A stretch of DNA of 53,398 nucleotides from Fibrobacter succinogenes (GTDB lineage: Bacteria; Fibrobacterota; Fibrobacteria; Fibrobacterales; Fibrobacteraceae), in assembly GCA_902776765.1 (NCBI GenBank), contig CACYRP010000020.1, positions 1 through 53,398 of the forward strand, read 5' to 3'. This document shows, one piece after another, positions 41,224 through 48,177 of the stretch (its first letter is position 1; each line of letters begins with the position of its first letter). A program made the position numbers and the translations under genes. Under the pieces are notes generated by a model. It saw nothing but the letters and a program-made list of their open reading frames with translations. It did no database searches and was not told where the DNA came from.

Positions 41224-42888
41224 ATGAGCGAAGATATTTTGCAAAAAATTGTGCGGAAGCGCCGCGAAGACATCGAAAGACTTGGTTTGAATTTTGGAAT
41301 CGAGATTCCCGCTTCACGCCGCCGTGGTCATGTAGAATTTTTGGGAACGCCCGGTGCCATCCTAGAGGTCAAGAGGGCTTCGCCATCGAAAGGCGACATT
41401 GCACCTGATTTGAATCCTGTTGGACTTGCAACAACATATGCAGACGCACATGCCCAGGCTATTTCTGTCCTGACCGAAATGAACTACTTCAAAGGTTCGC
41501 TCCGCGATTTGATTGCAGTCACCGACGCAATGGAAGAACGAGCCAAGCAAGGCTTGCACGCCTGCGCCGTACTTCGCAAAGATTTTCTTTTATTCGAAGA
41601 CGAAATTGATATCGCTTACCGCTGCGGCGCAGACACCGTTTTGCTCATAGCCCGCATCCTCGACGATGAACAGCTCGTAAAAATGGCAAAGCGCGCCCAG
41701 AGTTTTGACATGCAGGCTTTCGTGGAAGTTCGCGAAACAGATGACTTGCGTAAGCTCAAGCTCGTCACAGAAGCGCTCGGCGATGCCGCCGCAAAAACGA
41801 TTGTCGCCGGAGTCAATTCGCGCGACCTCGCCACGTTCCACACCGACCCGCTCGTTCCGGCAAGTGTCCGCAATAAGCTTCCGGCAAAGGCTGTTTTTGA
41901 ATCAGGCATTCACAGTGGCGCCGATGCCGCCTACGCCCGCAGCCTCGGATTTACGGGCATTCTCGTCGGCGAAGCGGTCGCCAAGAATCCGCCACTTGCC
42001 AAAGAAGTCGTAAGTTCGTTCGAAGGCGGCAATGAAAACGCTCAAGGCAAGTTCTGGAAGGAATACGCCGAACGCCGCGATGCCAAACGCTTCAAATCTG
42101 CAGAAGCCGCTGGAAATGCAGGAGCAGGTCTCGCAAAATCGACGCCCATGGTCAAAATCTGCGGCATCACTCGCGAAGAAGACGGCCTCCTCGCCGCTGA
42201 ACTCGGCGCCGACTTGCTCGGATTCGTATTCAGCAAGACCAAGCGACTCACCACCGAAGAATTCGTCCGCAATTTCGCTGCGAAAATTCACGCGGGGCGT
42301 CATCCTGAGCCCTTCGACAAGCTCAGGGACCTAAATAAGGTTGGTGAGCCTGTCGAACCACTACTCGTCGGCGTCATTACCGAAACCGATTCCGTCGAAG
42401 GCCAAACCGCCATCAAGCTCGCGCAAGAAGGTGTTCTCGACGCAGTGCAGTTCCATGGAATTGCGCCCCTTCGACAACACTTCGACAAGCTCAGTGTACC
42501 AGCTCAGGGAACAAATAAGGCCGGTGTGGTTCGACAGGCTCACCAATCTGTAGCCGAACCGCCGCATTACTGCGCGGTCCGCGTCGGAGACGCCGCAGAC
42601 TTCGACAAAGTCGAAGCGCTCCGCAAGAACGGAGAACCGCGCATTTTACTGGATGCGAAAGTCGAAGGAATCCCCGGCGGCACAGGCAAGCAAATCCCCG
42701 AAAGCTTACTCCGCGAAAAAGCCGGCGACATTCCGCTGTGGCTCGCCGGCGGCATCAATCCCGAAAACGTCTCTGAACTCGTCAGCAAGTTCAGCCCCGA
42801 ACTCATTGACGTTTCAAGCGGCATTGAAGACGCCCCCGGCATCAAGAACGCCGATAAGATGAAGGACTTGTTCGCGAAACTGCGCTAA
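41224..42888 (+). CDS. trpCF: Indole-3-glycerol phosphate synthase / phosphoribosylanthranilate isomerase fusion
   Basis: This 554-residue bifunctional enzyme performs two consecutive tryptophan steps. IGPS (about 1-265): ILEVKRASPSKGDI, VLRKDFLLFEDEI, VAGVNSRDLATF and FESGIHSGADA. PRAI (about 308-554): MVKICGITREEDG with the catalytic Cys, LDAKVEGIPGGTGK with the Asp, and LAGGINPENVSEL. The PRAI half is expanded by two in-frame REP-derived inserts, at residues about 360-379 and 414-445, the second containing nested units; both fall between barrel elements. Unlike trpE and trpB, no leader peptide precedes this gene. Whether PRAI retains full activity cannot be judged, but active-site residues are intact. 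Confidence 0.94.
   Translation: MSEDILQKIVRKRREDIERLGLNFGIEIPASRRRGHVEFLGTPGAILEVKRASPSKGDIAPDLNPVGLATTYADAHAQAISVLTEMNYFKGSLRDLIAVTDAMEERAKQGLHACAVLRKDFLLFEDEIDIAYRCGADTVLLIARILDDEQLVKMAKRAQSFDMQAFVEVRETDDLRKLKLVTEALGDAAAKTIVAGVNSRDLATFHTDPLVPASVRNKLPAKAVFESGIHSGADAAYARSLGFTGILVGEAVAKNPPLAKEVVSSFEGGNENAQGKFWKEYAERRDAKRFKSAEAAGNAGAGLAKSTPMVKICGITREEDGLLAAELGADLLGFVFSKTKRLTTEEFVRNFAAKIHAGRHPEPFDKLRDLNKVGEPVEPLLVGVITETDSVEGQTAIKLAQEGVLDAVQFHGIAPLRQHFDKLSVPAQGTNKAGVVRQAHQSVAEPPHYCAVRVGDAADFDKVEALRKNGEPRILLDAKVEGIPGGTGKQIPESLLREKAGDIPLWLAGGINPENVSELVSKFSPELIDVSSGIEDAPGIKNADKMKDLFAKLR
42310..42360 (+). repeat. REP-like palindrome pair in trpF part, insert 1
   Basis: CCCTTCGACAAGCTCAGGG (42310-42328) and, inverted, GGTTGGTGAGCCTGTCGAA then CCA (42339-42360). 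Each unit has its own complementary flanks, and the two together form a larger inverted repeat. Frame is kept. Confidence 0.8.
42466..42545 (+). repeat. Nested REP-like units in trpF part, insert 2
   Basis: A first unit is split: CCCTTCGACAA (42467-42477) and GCTCAGGG (42502-42509). Between the two halves lies a second complete unit, CACTTCGACAAGCTCAGTG (42478-42496), plus TACCA. A third unit, TGGTTCGACAGGCTCACCA, follows at 42527-42545. This looks like one REP inserted inside another. Confidence 0.75.
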
Positions 42889-42909
42889 CGCAAGCGCCAC
42901 TGAATTGCA

Positions 42910-42944
42910 AAATGCTCCGCACATTGATGCGGAGCATTTGTTTT
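42910..42944 (+). terminator. Terminator after trpCF
   Basis: AAATGCTCCGC (42910-42920) pairs perfectly with GCGGAGCATTT (42929-42939), followed by GTTTT. Confidence 0.8.
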
Positions 42945-42975
42945 ACCGTCCCCAGCGCTTAAATTGGAGATTGAC

Positions 42976-43815
42976 CTATTGCTTTGTAACGCCTTTGATA
43001 CGGCTATTCTTCAATTTTTTAGCACTTATTTTGGGCGTTGGTAGATTTTCCGACATTGTTCCACCGAGTTCCGCAATCGTCTGGCGAACTTTCTTCCCTA
43101 CGGCAAAATGAGTTTCGTTAGCCAATTCCTTCCCCTTGATATTTTCACGACGGAGTTTATCGTCCGTTTGCGTAATACGAAACAGATTTGCGGCAAGCTC
43201 AGTCGCCCCCATATGATCCAATATTTGTTGATTCTTCTTAAGCCCCTTACGCTTGTGAATATCCTTCATTCCCAAACCGTTATAAAGTCCTTGATAACCG
43301 CGATTTTGGAAAACAGCATAATCCATAGGAGTTTCTACTCCGGCAGCCTTCGCAGAACTGGCAAGAAATTTATTCCGAATGGAAACTTCATCACGAATCG
43401 CCAAACGCTTTTCATCTTCCGATAGCTCAGTAACAGTGTCCGATATTTCTTTTTGACGAGTTTTTACCGCAAAATAAGTCTGCCCAAGAGCAATCACTTC
43501 TTTACGGGGATCCCCGTTCATTACAATCAAATAACAAGCGTAACGAGAAAGTTTGATATCAGTAATTTCGCGCTGAGCCCCTTTAGCGAGGTCTATCATT
43601 TTGTTGACGTCAACAAAATGATCTATTTCAACAAAACCGCTTGCCGAGCAAGCTTCCTTTGCGCGTTTTACACTCTTTTCAAAATTTCGCCATTCTGTAT
43701 ATTCTAAAGCACTTTGCAGCTCTCTTGCGTACCAAAACTCGGCTCCATTTTCATCAATGTGCTTGATATTTTCAAATGTCTGCTGTGAATAAGTAGCAAC
43801 TTCTTTTTTAGCCAT
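42976..43815 (-). CDS. dinD: DinD-like DNA damage-inducible protein
   Basis: The protein has 279 residues. The N-terminal half is BRO-N/KilA-N-like (FWYARELQSALEYTEWRNFEKSVKRAKEACSAS). It continues with the DinD signature KLSRYACYLIVMNGDPRKEVIALGQTYFAVKTRQKE and GYQGLYNGLGMKDIHKRKGLKKNQQILDHMGATELAANLFRITQT. E. coli DinD is SOS-induced and inhibits RecA filament activities. No LexA-type box could be identified here. The ATG at 43815 follows AGGAGGGCCCT. Such genes are often horizontally mobile; this one borders the decaying DUF262 locus. Confidence 0.9.
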   Translation of the reverse strand: MAKKEVATYSQQTFENIKHIDENGAEFWYARELQSALEYTEWRNFEKSVKRAKEACSASGFVEIDHFVDVNKMIDLAKGAQREITDIKLSRYACYLIVMNGDPRKEVIALGQTYFAVKTRQKEISDTVTELSEDEKRLAIRDEVSIRNKFLASSAKAAGVETPMDYAVFQNRGYQGLYNGLGMKDIHKRKGLKKNQQILDHMGATELAANLFRITQTDDKLRRENIKGKELANETHFAVGKKVRQTIAELGGTMSENLPTPKISAKKLKNSRIKGVTKQ

Positions 43816-43883
43816 AGGGCCCTCCTATATTTGTTGATTCTATCAGGAACGCCCTTGCATATGACAAAGCCATACAAAGCAAA

Positions 43884-43916
43884 AGCGCATCATTCCTTTC
43901 TACGGAATGACGCGCT
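43884..43916 (-). terminator. Terminator of the DUF262 locus
   Basis: On the minus strand AGCGCGTCATTCC pairs with GGAATGATGCGCT (one mismatch), then TTTT. Confidence 0.7.
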
Positions 43917-43983
43917 GAGGTGTAATGTAGCCTGATTTCAAAAAACTGGCAAGGGGTTTAATGAAATTTTACAAAAAAACAAA

Positions 43984-45727
43984 TTACGCCCAAATTTTGG
44001 AAAACAACTCAAACAAAAGTTTGTGGCGTTCTTCAAGTTCTTCTCTACCAAAAGAACTCATTGAATGCATATTAATCTTATTCGCTTCAATCCACGACGA
44101 CAAGTCTTTATTTGATTTATACAAGTCTTCTCTTAGCGATTCATTCCAAAGTAAAGTGCCTGAATAAGTTTTCAACTTATCCTGATAAAGTTCATTACTG
44201 CTAGATTGGTTGTCAGGCCCTTTCAAAACAAGAAGCCCCCCAAGACGATTTCGTTCCTGAGAGAACAAAGCTCCATCAGGTACTCCCTCCGCATCAAGAA
44301 ATAGGTTACGATTGGCTTCATTGTCAGACAAGATGTGTTCCACATGGAAAGCCTTTCCTGACGACGCCATTTTCTTAAAGTCATAACGCATCTTTGTTTT
44401 CGTGCTGTTGCACAAAAATTGATCAAGACGAGCCAACACATATCTTAGAAATTGACGACTACAAGATGAATAGCCAGCATTTCGGAAATAATTATAATTC
44501 CAAACATATTGGACATTCGACTCACCTTTAGCTTCTTTCAGTAAAGAAATTAAAGCTTCATCAAAGGCCGGCCTAATGGAATCAATAGAGCCATTTCTAA
44601 TTTTAGAACTAATTTCATAAATGATTCGTCCAAAAGAGTTACTTTCATAAGCTTGCTGCAAAGTCAATAAACAAAAGAAACGATCCATTTCCCTAGAAAC
44701 AATTTGAATTTTTTCCGTTTCTTCAGGATCTTTTATTTTGCATGCAGATAGAATCAACAAAATTTGCTGATTCATTTTATTAAGAGAATTATAATAAACA
44801 CTTTCGAATCCCGCAACCAGCTCCATACGGAATTTCAATAAACGTAAATAAAGATCCGTATAATAGTTAAATTCATTTCTTAAAAAGGATTTAACTTTAA
44901 CTTCATTATGATTCAATCCCAATTGCGACAAATCCATAATTGCGCGATGGTAATTGTTGTCAAATTGTTTTCCACCGGATTGGACATCAGCGAATTTTGA
45001 CTTTAAATAGTAAATGAAAAATTGGTCTATTTCATCAGCTGCATAATTGTTGATTTTTTCAACTTGATTATCCCATAAATCATTCAATTTAAGTTCATCT
45101 AATTCTTTTTTGTTTACTTGACCTAATAATTTTCCTTTTAAAATTTCATAAGGTTTCAGTTTAACGCCTCTATCATTTATGACTTCAAAAACCATTGGTA
45201 CATCAGTTTGAGAAACATCTAAACGAATTACGACTACTCGACGCAAAAAATAGTAAACAAAAGCTTCGTACCGCTTAACGTCACCTCCTGAAATATTAGC
45301 ATCTATATAATCTGAAACGTATTTATAGTTTTGTACAATATTCCTTTCTGTTATTCTAGCATTATCAGATATACTTGCTGAACCCGAATCATATAAGTTT
45401 TTCAAGACATCTTGACAACCTTCATGATTCATCCAAAAATTAGATTTCTTTCCAGAATGACCGCATATACAAGAGCCAATCCAATCGCTAAGTTCTTCAT
45501 CAAATTCTTTGGACATTCTATACAATTTTATAAGAATCAAAGTTAACGAGGTAAGACGTTGTTGCCCATCTACAAGGTATGTATTACCTTCAACATTATT
45601 CGTCACTACGGTATTTAAGTAATACCATCCATAATCAAGTATTTGTTTTTCAATATCAATATCTGATGTTTCATTTTTTTTAATTGAACAACTGCTCTAT
45701 ATTTTGTGAATCTGGTTTTACTTCCAT
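43984..45727 (-). pseudogene. DUF262 (GmrS/GmrD-type) protein with N-terminal deletion and frameshift
   Basis: The main frame (from about 45680 down to 43984) begins in mid-domain: DYGWYYLNTVVTNN, then VDGQQRLTSLTLI, the DUF262 catalytic motif, which normally lies 70-80 residues into the protein. A C-terminal HNH-like region has HVEHILSDNEANRN. At 45727-45680 there is a typical DUF262 start, MEVKPDSQNIEQLFN, ending in TAA at a run of eight A. The expected YxIPxYQRxYxW segment (about 40 residues) between the pieces is missing. This is therefore a deleted gene. The apparent GTG start at 45606 would give a 540-residue protein without the N-terminal motif. DUF262 proteins act in defence against modified phage DNA. 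Confidence 0.75.
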
Positions 45728-45752
45728 TATATATCTCCATTCATTCTTTAAA

Positions 45753-45843
45753 TTAATCTTCTTTCAATTCTATAACAGCCGTCAATTCAATTATCTTATT
45801 GCCTTTAGAAATTGCGAATTTTTCGGATCCATAACAAACAGCC
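45753..45843 (-). pseudogene. Short coding remnant upstream of the DUF262 locus
   Basis: On the minus strand a frame reads AVCYGSEKFAISKGNKIIEL then TAVIELKED-stop, preceded in frame by TAG. It has no start codon and looks like the C-terminal end of a lost gene that stood before DUF262. Family not recognised. Confidence 0.35.
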
Positions 45844-45957
45844 TATTCTATCAAATTAACTTTGGTCCATTGTTATAATGCAATAAAGACTTTTGTTTTA
45901 CGATTTTGTTTTTCTTGACAGCTATCTAAGATTTTTCTTAAAATATAGGTATTTCTC

Positions 45958-46140
45958 CTACTTCTTAAATCTCCGTCCAACGATTAGCGTAAGGAACGCC
46001 GCGGCAGCGACGCCTGCGATTTTCTTGATATCACTCCAATATTCACGCCTTTTTTGTTTACACGAATCGCAAAGCTTTTCGGCATCCTCATTTTTTTCGC
46101 AGCCACATTTTTGGCAAGTCTTCCATAATTTTTCAGTCAT
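45958..46140 (-). CDS. Small zinc-ribbon protein with a transmembrane helix
   Basis: This 60-residue protein has two CxxC pairs (CQKCGCEK about 9-14; CDSCKQKR about 24-27), enough for one zinc site, then a C-terminal hydrophobic helix (IAGVAAAAFLTLIV) and a basic tail RRFKK. The N-terminus is probably cytosolic. The ATG at 46140 has GGAGG seven bases upstream, which supports a real gene. Function unknown. Confidence 0.65.
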   Translation of the reverse strand: MTEKLWKTCQKCGCEKNEDAEKLCDSCKQKRREYWSDIKKIAGVAAAAFLTLIVGRRFKK

Positions 46141-46263
46141 AGCAAGCCTCCATCATCAATATTTTTCCAATATAATCTCAAAAAAACAGTACAGCCCCCT
46201 CAAAATCCACCAAATCGCGCCGCGAATGTTAAAATCTTATTACAAAAATAATTCAATAACCTA

Positions 46264-46292
46264 TTGACTATCAATGAGTTACAGTGTATATT
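46264..46292 (+). promoter_or_regulatory. Promoter of the attenuator-like RNA
   Basis: TTGACT (46264-46269), 17 bases, TATATT (46287-46292). Confidence 0.5.
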
Positions 46293-46299
46293 GATTAAT

Positions 46300-46432
46300 G
46301 TAAAGGTGAAATCGGTAATCCAACTCAAACCGCTTGCGGGAGGGGTTCCCGTAAAACGGAATCGGTTTGCTGGTTTCATCAAGTGTTTAGTTAAATGGCT
46401 TCCGGAATGTCCCGGAAGCCTGTTTTTTTTTG
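46300..46432 (+). ncRNA. Attenuator-derived RNA, relic of a trp leader
   Basis: From about 46309 the sequence aligns over ~80 bases with the trpB leader (47963-48040); CGGTTTGCTG and TTTCATCAAGTGTTT are shared almost exactly. The terminator is intact: GGCTTCCGG (46397-46405) with CCGGAAGCC (46412-46420), then nine T. The Trp codons and the GAGTCCG antiterminator strand are gone, and the frame that corresponds to the leader peptide contains stops. No gene follows within the transcript. It is either a dead attenuator or a small RNA derived from one. Confidence 0.6.
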
Positions 46433-46458
46433 CAATCGTTTGAAATTCCATAGAAAAA

Positions 46459-46482
46459 GGCTCTCGGTTTTCACCGAAAGCC
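46459..46482 (-). terminator. Minus-strand terminator
   Basis: On the minus strand GGCTTTCGGT pairs with ACCGAGAGCC (one mismatch) around GAAA, then five T. It fits the small minus-strand ORF at 46517-46614. Confidence 0.55.
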
Positions 46483-46516
46483 TGTTGTTTTAGGTGGTTT
46501 TCAAAGAAATATCGTT

Positions 46517-46614
46517 TTACATTTCTTGCAATCTCTGGCATTGAGCCATAACTTCTTCGTAAAGTTCGTCTCTATTTTGTCCCGTCAAAGTCTTCCAATC
46601 AAAATTTTTCTCAT
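46517..46614 (-). pseudogene. Small minus-strand ORF, apparently frameshifted
   Basis: A coding-looking segment FDWKTLTGQNRDELYEEVMA followed by QCQRLQEM-stop ends at 46517. An ATG at 46614 with AAGGAG upstream is in a different frame (MRKILIGRL-stop); one indel would join them into a protein of about 33 residues. Without a frameshift, a TTG at 46588 would give 23 residues. Its own terminator lies downstream. Family not recognised. Confidence 0.35.
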
Positions 46615-46753
46615 TCTAAACTCCTTAAATCAGTTAAATTATTTGTAGTTCCAAATTACAAAAGTACTACCGCAAAAAACAACTTTATTTCGAGTCAAAC
46701 CAAAGAAAACTTTACATAAATCTGTCAAATAAGAATTAGCTTATTTTTACGGC

Positions 46754-47908
46754 ATGAACAAACAAACTTTCTTCAACAACATTTTATCGGTTTGTCTCTC
46801 AGGCGCTATTTTCTGCGCATGCAGCGACAGTACTTCTTCGGACTCAAACAACGAAGGAGAAGAATTCAAAAACACCATCAACGCTTTGGACTGGGGTTCC
46901 GACACGACGTTTGTCATCGGGCATAAGACTCCCGATGTCGACGCAGTCGCTTCGGCATTGAGCTACGCCGCACTCATGCGCGCCCTCGGCCACAATGCGG
47001 TAGCCAAAATCGTAAGCCCGATCAACCGCGAAACGGTTTTCATCTCCGAGAAATTCGGATTCGAAATACCGGAACAGATGTCGTCTGTTGACGCCGGCAC
47101 ACGCCTAATCCTCACGGACCACGCCGAATCCGCACTGTCGATCGATGGTGTTAAAGAAGCGAAGATTCTCCAGATTATCGACCATCATGTTGCTGGAGAT
47201 CTTGATGAAAAAATCACCTCTGACACATACGTGAACCGTCAAATTATCGGTTCCGCCTGCACCATCATTTGGGATCTCTACAAGAAGACCGACGTCAAAA
47301 TTGATAACGACAAGGCCAAGATTCTTTTGGCCGGCCTCCTTTCGGACACGCGCAACTTGACCAAAGTCGCCTCCTCGGCTCTAGACTCGTCTGCATGGAA
47401 AAGCCTCGTCGAACAGCTGAAGCTCTCCCCCAATAGCGTCGCCAAGCTCTCCCGCGAAATGAGCGATGCGTCGCACGATTACTACGGCATGACCGACAAG
47501 GAAATTTTCCTCGCCGACTACAAGGATTACGAAATCGAAGGAGTCAACATCGGCATTGCAAGTAACGACTGGTACGTCGACTCGACCATGAACGATTTCA
47601 TTAAACGTCTCGCCGCCGTGATGCCCGAAATCGCCAAGGAGAATAAGCGCGACATTCTCTTTGCCAAGGTTGATGCTCACGACCCGAATCCGGATCCGGA
47701 AACCGCAGAAGAAATGCCATACATCGAAACGGGATCTTACACCCTCGTTTACGCCACAAACGGCAAAGAAACAATCGCCAAGGAAATTGCCGAAAGTGCT
47801 TTCGGTGAGCTCTCCAGCGAAGGTGTTTACTTCTCTGCCACAAAGTTAAGCCGCAAGTCGTTCATGGTTCCAAAAATTACGGAATACCTCGAAGGCACGA
47901 AAAAATAA
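46754..47908 (+). CDS. Exported DHH-family manganese-dependent inorganic pyrophosphatase (lipoprotein)
   Basis: This 384-residue protein has a lipoprotein-type signal peptide (ILSVCLSGAIFCAC; acceptor Cys about residue 21 or 23) followed by a Ser/Asn-rich linker. The family II pyrophosphatase domain then runs from about 50: GHKTPDVDAVASALSYAALM, LTDHAE, QIIDHH, GSACTIIWDLYK and LLSDTRNLTK. The DHHA2 domain ends with KLSRKSFMVPKI, which holds the substrate-binding Arg-Lys. Family II enzymes are cytoplasmic in other bacteria, so a surface or periplasmic location is unusual. TATTTTTA (46742-46749) stands 4 bases before the ATG, suggesting a leaderless mRNA. Confidence 0.85.
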   Translation: MNKQTFFNNILSVCLSGAIFCACSDSTSSDSNNEGEEFKNTINALDWGSDTTFVIGHKTPDVDAVASALSYAALMRALGHNAVAKIVSPINRETVFISEKFGFEIPEQMSSVDAGTRLILTDHAESALSIDGVKEAKILQIIDHHVAGDLDEKITSDTYVNRQIIGSACTIIWDLYKKTDVKIDNDKAKILLAGLLSDTRNLTKVASSALDSSAWKSLVEQLKLSPNSVAKLSREMSDASHDYYGMTDKEIFLADYKDYEIEGVNIGIASNDWYVDSTMNDFIKRLAAVMPEIAKENKRDILFAKVDAHDPNPDPETAEEMPYIETGSYTLVYATNGKETIAKEIAESAFGELSSEGVYFSATKLSRKSFMVPKITEYLEGTKK

Positions 47909-47917
47909 AACCACCCC

Positions 47918-47950
47918 TTGCCAAATTAAAAATCCATACCTATATTTTTG
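47918..47950 (+). promoter_or_regulatory. Promoter of trpBA
   Basis: TTGCCA (47918-47923), 17 bases, TATATTTTTG (47941-47950), with CCCCTTGCCA identical to the trpE promoter. Confidence 0.65.
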
Positions 47951-47952
47951 AT

Positions 47953-48009
47953 ATGAAGATGAACGCAGTAATCCGTTTCAACCGTTGGTGGTGGGGCTCT
48001 ACGAAATAG
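47953..48009 (+). CDS. trp leader peptide of trpBA (three adjacent Trp codons)
   Basis: An 18-residue peptide (MKMNAVIRFNRWWWGSTK) starts two bases after the -7 box, so it is probably translated from a leaderless RNA. The TGG TGG TGG run at 47986-47994 stands just before the 1:2 hairpin. The stop codon TAG overlaps the antiterminator strand. It is the sensing peptide for tryptophan limitation at the second trp locus and resembles the trpE leader (shared NR-WW-G core). Confidence 0.85.
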   Translation: MKMNAVIRFNRWWWGSTK

Positions 48010-48091
48010 AGTCCGGTTTGCTGATTTCATCAAGTGTTTGCAATAAGAAATTGAAAAAGGCTTTCGGACTCACCGGAAGCCGATTTTTTTT
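47997..48091 (+). terminator. trpBA transcription attenuator
   Basis: 1:2 pairs CTCT (47997-48000) with AGAG (48008-48011), extended by GG/CC. 2:3 pairs GAGTCCG (48009-48015) perfectly with CGGACTC (48065-48071). 3:4 pairs GGCTTTCGG (48059-48067) with CCGGAAGCC (48073-48081), followed by eight T. The three pairings exclude each other. Confidence 0.85.
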
Positions 48092-48110
48092 GCTTCTGGC
48101 GAGTCTACGG

Positions 48111-48129
48111 CACTTCGGCAAGCTCAGTG
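48111..48129 (+). repeat. Intergenic REP-like unit before trpB
   Basis: CACTTCGGCAAGCTCAGTG: the same core as the intragenic units, with CAC/GTG flanks. Confidence 0.75.
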
Positions 48130-48130
48130 A

Positions 48131-48177
48131 CCTTAACCTTTAACCTACAACCTAACTCCTACGACCTATGACCTACT
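48131..48177 (+). repeat. CCTA-type tract that contains the trpB start codon
   Basis: Words of the type CCTTAAC, CTTTAAC, CTACAAC, CTAACTC, CTACGAC, CTATGAC run into trpB; the ATG at 48168 lies inside the word CTATGAC. No Shine-Dalgarno is present. Confidence 0.65.

Noticed and set aside
46300..46432. Riboswitch (cobalamin, ZTP or similar) upstream of the pyrophosphatase gene
   Set aside because: GGTGAAAT and GCGGGAGGGG recall parts of known aptamers, but the full consensus is absent and the whole stretch aligns better with the trpB leader.
46200..46541. 113-residue minus-strand frame over the relic attenuator
   Set aside because: It runs through two terminator hairpins and shares its span with a leader-like RNA; only a short stretch in another frame looks coding.
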